From NCBI RefSeq assembly GCF_039531165.1, contig NZ_BAAAPN010000003.1, positions 124,001 through 188,000 of the forward strand: a DNA stretch of 64,000 nucleotides. Reading direction: 5' to 3'. Shown here in pieces: positions 52,585 to 60,895 of the stretch. Position 1 is the stretch's first letter. Every line of letters begins with the position of its first letter. The notes beneath the pieces are model-generated. The model was not told the DNA's origin. It did not search any database and worked only from the letters and a program-made list of their open reading frames with translations. Origin of the DNA: Nostocoides_A vanveenii. Lineage in GTDB: Bacteria; Actinomycetota; Actinomycetes; Actinomycetales; Dermatophilaceae. Made by a program: the position numbers and the translations under genes.

Positions 52585-53403
52585 ATGCGCGATGTCGAGG
52601 GCACTCGCACCTTTCAGGCGCCGGCCGAGGCGTATGACCGCTTCATGGGGCGCTATTCACGTGAACTCGCGGGTCCGTTCCTGGCCTTCTGCCGACTCGG
52701 CGGGGCCGCACGGTTCCTTGATGTCGGCTGCGGTCCGGGGGCGCTGACGGCGGCAGCGATCGCCGGCCTCGGTAGCCACTGCGTGGTAGCGATCGATCCG
52801 GCTCCGGGCTTCGTGGCCGCGTGCCGGGAGCGGCATCCGGGCATTGACGTGCGGCAGGGGCCGATGGAAGAACTGCCCTTTGGCGATGACGAGTTCGACT
52901 GTGCCGCAGCGCAGCTCGTCCTTCACTTTGTGTCCGATCCCGAGCGCGGGACGGCCGAGATGCAGCGGGTCGTCCGCCCCGGCGGCATCGTCGCCGCGTC
53001 CGTCTGGGACTTCGCTCAGGAGATGGAGATGCTCCGCGCGTTCTGGGACGCGGCCGTGCGGCTCGACCCCGATGCCCCGGACGAAGCGCGCGTGCTGCGC
53101 TTCGGGCGCGCCGGCGAACTCGCCGCCCTGTTCACCCGGGCTGGGCTGCACGAGGTCGAGGAGTCGACGCTGACGGTGAGCACGGTATACGTCAGTTTCG
53201 AGGAGCTGTGGTCGACCTTCCTCGCGGGGATCGGACCTGCGGGAGCGTATGCCGTTGGCCTGCCTCCCGAGCGCCGCGCGGCATTGCGGGCCGCGCTGGC
53301 AGACGCGCTCGGGCGGCCCGCCGGCGCCTTCCGCCTCGAAGCGGTGGCACGCGTAGCGCGCGGAGTCGTCGTAGCAAGTGAGCGACTTGCGACAGGGCCG
53401 TGA
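52585..53403 (+). CDS. Class I SAM-dependent methyltransferase
   Basis: A 272-residue methyltransferase: TFQAPAEAYDRFMGRYSRELAGPF, motif I FLDVGCGPGALTAA, motif II VVAIDPAPGFV, FDCAAAQLVLHFVSDPE and VRPGGIVAASVWD. These are the UbiE/small-molecule methyltransferase marks. ATG 52585 has GAGGAGG upstream and opens the conserved domain; the frame is continuous with the preceding hydrolase. Substrate unknown. Confidence 0.88.
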   Translation: MRDVEGTRTFQAPAEAYDRFMGRYSRELAGPFLAFCRLGGAARFLDVGCGPGALTAAAIAGLGSHCVVAIDPAPGFVAACRERHPGIDVRQGPMEELPFGDDEFDCAAAQLVLHFVSDPERGTAEMQRVVRPGGIVAASVWDFAQEMEMLRAFWDAAVRLDPDAPDEARVLRFGRAGELAALFTRAGLHEVEESTLTVSTVYVSFEELWSTFLAGIGPAGAYAVGLPPERRAALRAALADALGRPAGAFRLEAVARVARGVVVASERLATGP

Positions 53404-53528
53404 AGAGGGGCGGGGCGCGGGTCGCCCGCCGATGACCGGCGCCGGACTCGCACGTGCCCGACGGTCACGCGACTCCACGCGGGTCCTTGGCCGGTTCGCC
53501 GTGGTCACTCCGGCCGCGCGCTGGTTGC

Positions 53529-53564
53529 GCGGGGTCAGGTGAGATCGCGGGGTCAGGTGAGATC
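53529..53564. repeat. Tandem 18-base duplication at the esterase 3' end
   Basis: Two perfect adjacent copies of GCGGGGTCAGGTGAGATC. The right copy contains the esterase stop codon and the left copy repeats it downstream. Confidence 0.85.
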
Positions 53565-54992
53565 GAGGACGGCCGGCGCGTGCGTCCAGATGGCCCGCGA
53601 CACCACTTCGGGGTATGCCGTGACCTCCGCCTCGACGTCGAAGAGCCGAGTCGCGCCGGTCGCGAAATCCGGCCAGCCCGGGTCGCCATCGCGCGCGAAC
53701 GCCAGCCAGGCCGTGCGCATCTGGGCGGACACGGCATACGACTCCTGCGTCGGTTCGCCGATCAGCAGGGCGGTCTGGCCGGCGGTGAGATTGCCGAAGA
53801 CGAGGGGGACGTCCAGGCCGTGGCAGGCGCCGAGCGCGCCGCCCATGCCGGGCGCCGGCCAGGTCAGCTCGTAAAGATGGCACCGGCCGCCCGCGGCCAC
53901 CTGCGCTTCGGCGAGCTTGAGCGACGGCATCCGGAAGAGCCAGTCGGAGCGCACGACGTCAAAGCGTTCCTCAGGGTTGGGGAAGTGCCGCGCGTATGCC
54001 GCCGGGTCGGGGGCGAATACGCGCGTGCTTTCGTTCGCCTCGTCGACAGTGATCTGGCCGAGACGCCCGGTGAGGGCGGAGAACAGACGCTGCTCATGCC
54101 GGGTATGGCCGATGAGCAGGTCGACCCTTCCGGTCACGCCCTGCCAGGGCGTCGCCGGCAACACGTCGCCGTCGATCACGGGAGCGAAAGGTATGCCGGC
54201 GTGGGCCGCGGGGCCCCAGCGGGCGGCATACCGGTCGATGCCGGCGAGGACGGCGTCCACGGCGGCAGCAAGTAGGGACGACTCGGTGGTGCTCAAATCG
54301 CTTGGAGCACAACCGATTTCGGCCGCGCAAGTGCGGGTGACGTTCGCCGCGAGCGCGCGCGTGAGGTACGCACCCGGCATGCTCTGGACGATCGCCCGAT
54401 GGAAGAGGCCCGCGGCGCGGGGCATCGCGAGCAGCGCGGCGATCGACCCGCCACCCGCGGACTGGCCGAAGACCGTCACCCGGCCGGGGTCGCCGCCGAA
54501 TGCGGCGATATTGTCGCGGACCCACTCCAGCGCGGCGATCTGGTCGAGCAGGCCGCGGTTGGGCGGCATATCGTCCAGGAGACCGAAGCCCTCGAAACCG
54601 ACGCGATAGTTGATCGTCACGACGACGGCACCGTCGCGCGCGAGGGTGGCGCCGTCATACTCTGGCAGGTCGGACCGGCCGAAAAGGTAGCCGCCGCCGT
54701 GGATCCACACCAGGACCGGGAGCGCGCCCGTGAGATCGGGCGACCAGACGTTGGCGGTCAGCCAGTCGGCCTCGTCCCCGGTCTCCGCGCTCGGGCCAAG
54801 GCCGCCGGCCTGTGGCGGGGGAGGTCCGAAGGTCCGCGCCGGGCGGACTCCGTCCCAGGCCGGTGCGGGCGCGGGGGCGGCGAACCGGGCCGGGATGGTC
54901 GCGTAGGGGATGCCTGTGAAGACCGCGACCCCGCCGGTCTCCTGACCTTCGATGCTTCCGGTGGTGACGCGGGTGCGAATGACCGTCATCAT
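53553..54992 (-). CDS. Type B carboxylesterase
   Basis: A 479-residue alpha/beta hydrolase: FTGIPYATIPARFAAP, VLVWIHGGGYLFG (oxyanion hole), FGGDPGRVTVFGQSAGGGSIAAL with nucleophile Ser178, and HGLDVPLVFGN with the catalytic His. No signal peptide, so cytoplasmic. Two ATGs in tandem (54992, 54989) follow AAGGAG; the first is annotated. It diverges from an SRPBCC-TetR pair across a short shared promoter that contains a palindrome. Confidence 0.92.
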   Translation of the reverse strand: MMTVIRTRVTTGSIEGQETGGVAVFTGIPYATIPARFAAPAPAPAWDGVRPARTFGPPPPQAGGLGPSAETGDEADWLTANVWSPDLTGALPVLVWIHGGGYLFGRSDLPEYDGATLARDGAVVVTINYRVGFEGFGLLDDMPPNRGLLDQIAALEWVRDNIAAFGGDPGRVTVFGQSAGGGSIAALLAMPRAAGLFHRAIVQSMPGAYLTRALAANVTRTCAAEIGCAPSDLSTTESSLLAAAVDAVLAGIDRYAARWGPAAHAGIPFAPVIDGDVLPATPWQGVTGRVDLLIGHTRHEQRLFSALTGRLGQITVDEANESTRVFAPDPAAYARHFPNPEERFDVVRSDWLFRMPSLKLAEAQVAAGGRCHLYELTWPAPGMGGALGACHGLDVPLVFGNLTAGQTALLIGEPTQESYAVSAQMRTAWLAFARDGDPGWPDFATGATRLFDVEAEVTAYPEVVSRAIWTHAPAVLDLT

Positions 54993-55011
54993 GTTCTCCT
55001 TCGACGCACCG

Positions 55012-55029
55012 ATGTATCGTTTGCTACAT
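55012..55029. promoter_or_regulatory. Palindromic candidate operator in the divergent promoter
   Basis: ATGTA-N8-TACAT spans the gap between the esterase and SRPBCC genes and ends on the SRPBCC start codon. TATCGT at 55015-55020 followed seven bases later by ATG would give a leaderless SRPBCC message, with the palindrome overlapping it. The TetR protein encoded downstream is the obvious candidate binder. Confidence 0.4.
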
Positions 55030-55447
55030 GATTGCAGCGTATGCCGCGTCCCCAGCTCCTGTCGAGCGACTTTGGTCACTCGTCGGCGACGTCACCGCCT
55101 GGCCGCAACACGTGGAGACCTTCACCTCGATCACTCCCCTGTCCGGAGACGGCGGGCTGCGCCTCGGGGCGCAGTTCGCGGTGCGCCAGCCCGGCCTGCC
55201 CGCGGCGACCTATGAAGTGACCGAGCTCGATGAGGGCCGGGCGTTCACGTGGACGGCCCGCGCGGCCGGGGTGACCACGCGCGCGACCCACGTGATCACC
55301 GAGGCGGGCGGCGGCTGCCGGCTCGACCTGACGATCGCCTGGGCGGGCCCGCTCGCGCGCCTGGTCGCGCTGCTGCTCGGGCGCCGGACGCGCGCGTTGA
55401 TCGCGTATGAGGCGCAGACCTTCGCACGTCTGGCCGCCTCGGCGTGA
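55028..55447 (+). CDS. SRPBCC-family (polyketide cyclase-like) protein
   Basis: A 139-residue START-like domain: MIAAYAASPAPVERLWSLVGDVTAWPQHVETF and THVITEAGGGCRLDLTIAW are typical. Binds a hydrophobic ligand; substrate unknown. The stop overlaps the TetR gene start by four bases, so the protein and regulator form one unit. Confidence 0.88.
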   Translation: MIAAYAASPAPVERLWSLVGDVTAWPQHVETFTSITPLSGDGGLRLGAQFAVRQPGLPAATYEVTELDEGRAFTWTARAAGVTTRATHVITEAGGGCRLDLTIAWAGPLARLVALLLGRRTRALIAYEAQTFARLAASA

Positions 55448-56010
55448 CCTCACCGCGCGAGGACCTCCTGGCCAAGATCGTCCTGCACTATGCGGAGCAC
55501 GGCATACGGGACACCAGCCTGCGCTCCCTAGCCGCCGCGATCGGGACCAGCCAGCGAATGCTGCACTACCACTTCGGATCTCGCGAGGACGTCCTCGTCG
55601 CGGTGATCGACGCTATCGCCGGCGGGCAGGCCGAGCAGATCGGCCGGCTCTTCGACAGCGAACCCGACCCGGTGATCGCGGGGGAGCGCAACTGGGCGGC
55701 CACGGTCGACGGGGCCATGGGCTTCGGGGCGCTGTGGTTCGAGTTGGCCACGCACGCGATGCGCCACGAGCCGTATGCCGCCCAACTCGCCGAAGTCATG
55801 GTGACCGCGCAACTGCGCGAGTTCACCCGGCTCTATGCGAAGCGGACGACGCCGGCGCACGCCCGCCGCCTGGCCCGGCTCACCCTCGCGGTCGGGCAGG
55901 GCCTGATCTTCGACCTGCTCATCGACGGTGACCGGGCCGCTGCCGACGAAGCGGTGCGGGAGTTCAGCCGGATGATCCAGGGCGAGCTCGGTCCACGCCA
56001 GGACGGTTGA
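55444..56010 (+). CDS. TetR-family transcriptional regulator
   Basis: A 188-residue regulator with the TetR helix-turn-helix IVLHYAEHGIRDTSLRSLAAAIGTSQRMLHYHFGSREDVLVAVI at residues 12-55 and an all-helical ligand domain. GTG start overlapping the SRPBCC stop. It probably controls the SRPBCC/esterase divergent promoter. Confidence 0.92.
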   Translation: MTSPREDLLAKIVLHYAEHGIRDTSLRSLAAAIGTSQRMLHYHFGSREDVLVAVIDAIAGGQAEQIGRLFDSEPDPVIAGERNWAATVDGAMGFGALWFELATHAMRHEPYAAQLAEVMVTAQLREFTRLYAKRTTPAHARRLARLTLAVGQGLIFDLLIDGDRAAADEAVREFSRMIQGELGPRQDG

Positions 56011-56061
56011 GGCCCGTCCAGGGCCAAGCATCCCACCTCGTGGACGGTCTGCCGACGCGGA

Positions 56062-56859
56062 TCAGGAGAGACTGCGCGCGAGTGGGATTGCGGCGAGCAG
56101 GCACGGATACGAGCCGACGAAGCTCCACGGGAAACTGTTCAGGCCCATGGTGACTGCGCATCCGGCGTGGAAGGCCAGTCCCGCCGTGAGGGTCGCCACG
56201 ACCAGCCAAGTGGGCCCGAAGAGCATCAGCGGGAACAGGCTTTCGACGGCAATCACCGACCAGCAGACAAATCGGCTCAGGCGTGGCCGGTCCGCGAGAA
56301 GCGCGGCGGCGACCGGGTGCCCGTGCGAGTGGGTGGCGAGGATCGCGGGGATTGCGGCACCACTACGCCACATCGGTGAGATCGCCTTGGCCACCCCCGC
56401 GGTCAGATAGGCCAATCCCACTTCGGCTGCGATGAACCCGACCGCCAGCGCGACCCTGGTCGGCGACGGCACCGGCAACGCCGCCAGCACCGCGGCGACC
56501 AGAACGATGGCGGCCAGTTGCTCCGCCCCGTCGCCCCCGAGCACCCGACGGTCCCGCGCGGCCACGTAGGCGATCAGGAGGGCCAGGACGGCGAAGCGTC
56601 CGACCTGGGACATCGGCCCGGCAGCGGCGACGACCACGCCGGCGCCCAGTTGAACCAGCAAGGCTGGATAGAGCCAGCGGTCTGGCCTCCGCGACTGCTT
56701 GGCGCCGAGACGCAATGAGCCCGCCACGGCCGGCGCGAAAACGCCCCCGTCGGCGAACGCCGCTCGGACAGCGAGCAATTCGAGAGACCATAGGGCGACC
56801 CCCAACGCCACGACGCGGCCCGTCAGGTCGAGTGCGGCGAGGGGCTCGGGCGTGATCAC
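56062..56859 (-). CDS. HTTM-like membrane protein
   Basis: A 265-residue membrane protein with about seven hydrophobic segments, resembling the HTTM (vitamin-K-dependent gamma-carboxylase-like) domain: AVRAAFADGGVFAP, GLAYLTAGVAKAISPMWRSGAAIPAIL, VESLFPLMLFG and AGCAVTMGLNSFPWSFVGSYPCLL. Its GTG overlaps the stop of the upstream gene (GTGA), an argument for this start over GTG 56877. Catalysis is unproven; bacterial HTTM proteins are mostly uncharacterised. Confidence 0.75.
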   Translation of the reverse strand: MITPEPLAALDLTGRVVALGVALWSLELLAVRAAFADGGVFAPAVAGSLRLGAKQSRRPDRWLYPALLVQLGAGVVVAAAGPMSQVGRFAVLALLIAYVAARDRRVLGGDGAEQLAAIVLVAAVLAALPVPSPTRVALAVGFIAAEVGLAYLTAGVAKAISPMWRSGAAIPAILATHSHGHPVAAALLADRPRLSRFVCWSVIAVESLFPLMLFGPTWLVVATLTAGLAFHAGCAVTMGLNSFPWSFVGSYPCLLAAIPLARSLS

Positions 56860-57380
56860 GGTTCGACTCGATGCCACTCGGAGACGAAGGCGACCTGCAG
56901 GGGACGCTGCGCAGCAAAGGTCCGGGAGTGGACGAGCGCGAACTGACGCAGTCCTCCGCTGACCGCGCCCGGCTGCGCCATGACGCACTGCAGCAGCGCG
57001 ATATACGCCGGGCTCAACGTCGCGAGCCGGGCGTCGGAGCCCGTCGCGGCAGCCGCCCCGGTCATGACCGCGGCGGCCAAGTCACTGACGGCCTTGCGCG
57101 GATAGCGGCCGGGATTCCAGAGCCACCACAGCCAGCGGTTTGGCGGGGCCCAACCGATTTCGCGCCAGGGCCCAGGCGCGCAGTCACGGCAATCGCGGAA
57201 GACGAGATGCGGGTCGGTGCGGCCCGGGTTCGGAGCGAAGAAGGTCCACCGCGGCAGGAGCATGAAGCGGTCGTGGGCGGTGACCTTTCGCCAGGATCCC
57301 AGCCGGAATTGGTTCACGACACTCCCGGCGAGCCAGCAAGCGAAGAGGGCACCGACACAGAGCGACCAGACGCTTTCCAT
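56856..57380 (-). CDS. Hypothetical partner of the HTTM protein
   Basis: A 174-residue protein with one N-terminal membrane segment (LCVGALFACWLAGSVV) and a soluble part containing FMLLPRWTFFAPNPGRTDPHLVFRDC. The FAPNP motif occurs in proteins encoded next to HTTM genes in my recollection; no function known. Tight coupling with the HTTM gene suggests a complex at the membrane. Confidence 0.75.
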   Translation of the reverse strand: MESVWSLCVGALFACWLAGSVVNQFRLGSWRKVTAHDRFMLLPRWTFFAPNPGRTDPHLVFRDCRDCAPGPWREIGWAPPNRWLWWLWNPGRYPRKAVSDLAAAVMTGAAAATGSDARLATLSPAYIALLQCVMAQPGAVSGGLRQFALVHSRTFAAQRPLQVAFVSEWHRVEP

Positions 57381-57397
57381 GGCCGGAGCGCCACGAC

Positions 57398-57712
57398 CTA
57401 CTGGCCGCTGAGCATGCGCCCGCGCATCTCGACGCGTTGGGACAGGGTCGGGGTCAACTCGAGTTCGGAGGCCAGTTCCCGCATCCGGCCGAGGATCTCG
57501 CGGTCGTGCTCAGTGATGACGAGGCCGCCGTGGCGGGCTTCCCACATCGCCTCGTGGACGTCGACCATGGCGTCGGCGTGTTCCTCGGTCCGCTTGACGA
57601 CCTCGTCGAGTTGACGTCCGCGCTGCTGAGCTACCGTGATGAGCAGGTCGAGACTGGCGAGTTCGGCTGGGTTGAGCTGAGAAGAGTTAGTCGTTGAATA
57701 TCCTTGGGCCAC
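57398..57712 (-). CDS. Small helical hypothetical protein
   Basis: A 104-residue protein rich in charged helices (ELASLDLLITVAQQRGRQLDEVV, DAMVDVHEAMWEARHGGLVIT, HDREILGRMRELASELEL), likely coiled coil. The GTG at 57712 is the best start, but no clear ribosome site exists and the frame is open upstream. It ends 17 bases before the HTTM partner gene, so the three may form one operon. Confidence 0.5.
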   Translation of the reverse strand: MAQGYSTTNSSQLNPAELASLDLLITVAQQRGRQLDEVVKRTEEHADAMVDVHEAMWEARHGGLVITEHDREILGRMRELASELELTPTLSQRVEMRGRMLSGQ

Positions 57713-57867
57713 AGGGGATTTGGGAGACACATCACGACGATGGTTGCTCCCTGCTGGCAGGACGACGATAAGTGCGTGTTCCCGGGTCTGTCCGAGGTTC
57801 GGGAAAATTGGGGGGAGCAACTCGCTCGTGGCCTGTTCGCCGCGGGGCGCTCGGCGTGAGCGTGGCA

Positions 57868-58078
57868 ATACGTTGCTGGCCTTCGATTTCGGCGGCCTGG
57901 CTCTGCTCGTGAGCCACCGACGGGGAGCCGCGGCGCAGGGCTGGGCGTGGCCGGCGGACTGGCCGCCGCGGCATACCTCATCAGCTCGCTGGCGTCGGTG
58001 ATCGCGACCGCCCACGCACTCCGGTGGGCCTCGCCCTACTTCTGGCCGTCGGGGACGGCCGACTCGCCGGCGGCGTGA
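57868..58078 (+). pseudogene. Remnant of an ABC-2 type permease C-terminus
   Basis: LLAFDFGGLALLVSHRRGAA in one frame and LGVAGGLAAAAYLISSLASV, ALRWASPYFWPSG in the next correspond to the last two helices of ABC-2 permeases (usual pattern: GRRGLALG, AYLVNSLAP, LRYLSPFYW). A frameshift lies near 57945. No upstream helices or ATPase gene remain. The 150 bases before it (57713-57867) hold no recognisable gene. Confidence 0.5.
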
Positions 58079-58265
58079 GTTCGAGCGGTTTGACACCGCG
58101 CCCCTGGCGGAGCGGATCTGGGGGCTGCGGCAGCAGTTGACGAGCTACGACGCCGCCTATATCGCCTTGGCGGAGGCGCTCGGGGTGCCACTGCATACGT
58201 GCGACGCCAAACTCGACCGGGGCGGGCATGACGCTGTGGTCCACGTGCATGGGCGGACGCGCTGA
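58077..58265 (+). pseudogene. Remnant of a PIN-domain (VapC) toxin C-terminus
   Basis: RIWGLRQQLTSYDAAYIALAEALGVPL and TCDAKL are the last two acidic-residue motifs of VapC toxins, ending at TGA 58263-58265. The N-terminal half with the first catalytic Asp is missing, and no antitoxin is present. It abuts the ABC permease remnant, so two different genes were joined by deletion. Confidence 0.65.
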
Positions 58266-58342
58266 CACCGCCGAACTGCGGCCCGCTATCCGCTCCGCTC
58301 GCGATCTGGTTCAGGACTAGTCGTGTGCCGCCGATCCCTGCG

Positions 58343-58948
58343 TCAGTTGGCGACCGTGAACCGCTGCCGGCGGTGCGACGGCGTCTCGAGTTCGTCGACG
58401 AGGGCGGCCGCGAAGTCCTCGGCGCTGACGAAATCCCCGACCGGGCTGTCGAGGCCCACGCGGTAGCTGCCCGTGCGCTCGCCGGGAGCGATCACCGGCG
58501 CGGGCGCGAGCATCGTCCAGTCGAGCGACGGGCCCGCGTTGCGATAGAGGTCGAGCACCGCGGCGAAAGTGTCGGCCTCGGGCTTGTAGATCGCCGGGAA
58601 TTCGGGGGTGTCCTTGAGCAGGACGTCTCCAACGGAGAGTGCGCCCGCGCCGCCGACGACGAGCACGCGGCCCGCAGGGCCGGCGGCGATGAGCGCGCGG
58701 TGGGCCTCCAGAGTGGGCTGGTGGGAGCCGCCCTCGCGGCTCGGCGGAACGGTCAGTACGGTCGCGTCCGATCCCTCGATCAGAGCAACGACCGAGTCGG
58801 TGTCGCCGAGGTCGATCGCCACCGGGGTGGTTCCCTCGACGGGTGTGCCGGCGCGCGAGCCGGCCGCGACCTCGTGCCCGCGGGTGAGCGCCTCGGTGAC
58901 GACGCGGGACCCGATCATCCCGGTGGCTCCGATGACGGTGAGCTTCAT
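58343..58948 (-). CDS. NmrA/SDR-type NAD(P)-binding protein
   Basis: A 201-residue atypical short-chain dehydrogenase: MKLTVIGATGMIGSRVVTEALTRGHEV (Rossmann motif at the very start), VLVVGGAGALSVGD and LDWTMLAPAPVI. It lacks a standard YxxxK pair in the expected place, so it may act as a redox sensor or NAD(P)H-binding reductase. ATG 58948 has AAGGAG seven bases upstream. Confidence 0.9.
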   Translation of the reverse strand: MKLTVIGATGMIGSRVVTEALTRGHEVAAGSRAGTPVEGTTPVAIDLGDTDSVVALIEGSDATVLTVPPSREGGSHQPTLEAHRALIAAGPAGRVLVVGGAGALSVGDVLLKDTPEFPAIYKPEADTFAAVLDLYRNAGPSLDWTMLAPAPVIAPGERTGSYRVGLDSPVGDFVSAEDFAAALVDELETPSHRRQRFTVAN

Positions 58949-59043
58949 GCTGCACTCCTTTGAACGCGGTCGATGCTTGATGACGCAACAGTATGCCGCG
59001 GACCTGGCCCGAGTCGATCGGGCTTGGCCGGGAGCATGGGCGG

Positions 59044-60058
59044 GTGCGAAGTGGAATCGGATTGGCGCGGGACTTCTGGGAGCGGGCGATCCGGCCGATC
59101 CTGGATACGCATTGCCCAGGTATGCCGCGGGCGGCCGCCCGGGTAGGCACCGGCTCCGATGTGCTGGGCCTGGACGACGCGATGTCGAGGGACCATGACT
59201 GGGGCTTGCGGTTGCAGGTGTTCCTCCCGAGGGGCGAGGAGAGCGCGGTCCGGGCGGTGCTGAACGAGTATGTGCCCCAACAGTTTGCGGGCCTTCCGAG
59301 TCGCTTCCAGCAGACGGGCGCGGCCGAGGCGGAGCTCGGCGTCGACGTGCTGACCGTGGACGACTTCGCCACGGATCGCCTGGGCTGACCCCCGCCGTCC
59401 GGCGACGCCGCTGGACTGGCTCTCCCTGACCGGCCAAGCCGTCCTCGAAGTGACTGCCGGTGCGGTGTTCGAAGACGACGGCGGGGAACTGACCGCGCGG
59501 CGCGCGGCGCTGGAGTGGTACCCCGACGATGTCTGGCGCTATGTCGTCGCCTGCGACTGGCGCCGGCTCGACCAGGAACTGCCGTTGATGGCGCGCGCGG
59601 CCGACCGCGGCGATGAGCTGGGATCGCGGGTCATCGCCGCTCGCTTGGTCGACATCGCGATGCATCTGGGGTTCATGCTGAGCCGGCGCTGGCCGCCGTA
59701 TGCGAAGTGGCGTGGCACCATGCTTGGCCGGCTGGGGCTGCCAGCCGGTGTTGGCCTCCACCTCGATGGCGTTCTCCGGGAAGGTGATTGGCGGGTCCGC
59801 AATGAACATCTGGCGGGCGCGCTGGAGGAACTCGCCGTGCTCCAAGGGCGCGCGGGCCTGCCGTCAGCCTCGCCGGCGTGTGTGCCGTTCTGGGATCGTC
59901 CCTACCTGCACATCAACCCGAGCCTGGTGCCGCACATCACGGCGAGCCTCACGGATCCCGCCGTGGCATCGCTGCCTATGGGGCTGGGGAGCATCGAGCA
60001 GATCTCGGACAATGTCGATCTCCTCATGGACGCGCGGCGTCGTCGCGACCGCCTCTGA
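59044..60058 (+). pseudogene. DUF4037 protein (nucleotidyltransferase-like), frameshifted
   Basis: Two frames make one DUF4037 protein. The first (GTG 59044) reads GLARDFWERAIRPILDTHCPG, GTGSDVLGLDDAMSRDHDWG (a nucleotidyltransferase-like motif with DHDWG) and ends at TGA 59386-59388; the second begins DPRRPATPLDWLSLTGQAVLEV and continues with WRYVVACDWRRLDQELPLMARAADRGDE to 60058. One base is gained or two are lost near 59384. The rest looks intact. Overlaps the HxlR gene at its 3' end. Confidence 0.8.
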
Positions 60059-60389
60059 CCCCCAGGCGCGAGCCCACGTCGTCGATGCCTGCTGGCTCGC
60101 CTGCGGTGCCGGGCTGCTCGGCTGCCCAACGCGCGAGAGCCTCGATCGGCTGGCGCAAGGCGAACCCGCGCTCGGTCAAGGCGTAGGCCCTCGTGTTGTG
60201 ACGCAAGGGCAATCGATAGAGAACTCCTGCTGCCTCGAGTTCGCGGAGACGAACGGCGAGCATATTCGTCCCCAAGCCCAGGTCGCGTTGCAGGTCGCCA
60301 TAGCGTTGCGGACCCTCGAGAAGTCGCTCGACGATGAGCAGAGCCCACCGCGGGCCGACGATCTCGAGGGCTGTTGCGAGCTCAGTCAC
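60024..60389 (-). CDS. HxlR-family winged-helix regulator
   Basis: A 121-residue regulator: ALEIVGPRWALLIVERLLEGPQRYGDLQRDLGLGTNMLAVRLRELEAAGVL is the HxlR helix-turn-helix. The usual N-terminal Cys of redox-sensing members is absent. It overlaps the upstream VOC gene by four bases; the palindrome at 60800 in the shared promoter is the candidate binding site. Confidence 0.9.
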   Translation of the reverse strand: MTELATALEIVGPRWALLIVERLLEGPQRYGDLQRDLGLGTNMLAVRLRELEAAGVLYRLPLRHNTRAYALTERGFALRQPIEALARWAAEQPGTAGEPAGIDDVGSRLGVRGGRDDAARP

Positions 60390-60790
60390 CGTGCCGGGTC
60401 GGGCTCCGACTTCATCCAGTACGGCGAGTAGTGGTAGCCGTCGAGGTCGTCGAATTGGCGCTGGTACATGAACGGATAGTCGTCGGTGTCACCGATCCGT
60501 CCGCCCGCGGCGCGCGCCCGCTCGATGAGTTCGTCGACCGCCTCGCGGCTGTCCAGGTCAAAGGAGACCGTGACCTTCGAGGGGGTGTCGGGCCCGCCGA
60601 TGAGGTCCTCGGTGCCGCCCACACTGGCATACATCTCCCGGCTCCCGAGCATGACGTATTGCTCCGCGGCGATGGCGAAGCAGGAGACATTGTGATCCGA
60701 CATCTCCGGGTTCAGTGTCCAACCCAAGGCGGTGTAGAAGGCGGTCGCTCGGTCGACGTTCGCGACTGGACACGTGATGAAGAGGCTCAT
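60386..60790 (-). CDS. VOC (glyoxalase-like) protein
   Basis: A 134-residue VOC protein: MSLFITCPVANVDRATAFYTALGWTLNPEMSDHNVSCFAI and a C-terminal DDLDGYHYSPYWM. The group is often named lactoylglutathione lyase-like, but metal ligands are incomplete. ATG 60790 is preferred because AAGTAT lies seven bases upstream, giving a leaderless message; an ATG three codons earlier is possible. Operon with the HxlR regulator. Confidence 0.9.
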   Translation of the reverse strand: MSLFITCPVANVDRATAFYTALGWTLNPEMSDHNVSCFAIAAEQYVMLGSREMYASVGGTEDLIGGPDTPSKVTVSFDLDSREAVDELIERARAAGGRIGDTDDYPFMYQRQFDDLDGYHYSPYWMKSEPDPAR

Positions 60791-60797
60791 GCGCACC

Positions 60798-60826
60798 ATA
60801 CTTTCAAAATGGAAGTGCTTGGTCAA
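60798..60826 (-). promoter_or_regulatory. Promoter and HxlR-type operator of the VOC-HxlR operon
   Basis: On the minus strand, TTGACC (60826-60821) and AAGTAT (60803-60798) are 17 bases apart, a near-consensus promoter. The interrupted palindrome ACTTTC-N5-GGAAGT (60800-60816) lies between and over the -10 box, where a repressor would block polymerase. Confidence 0.6.
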
Positions 60827-60895
60827 GGAGTTGCATCTGCGTTGGCCATCGGACCGCCAGGCTGACGCGCGATCGCGCGGTGGCCTCCATCAGGG

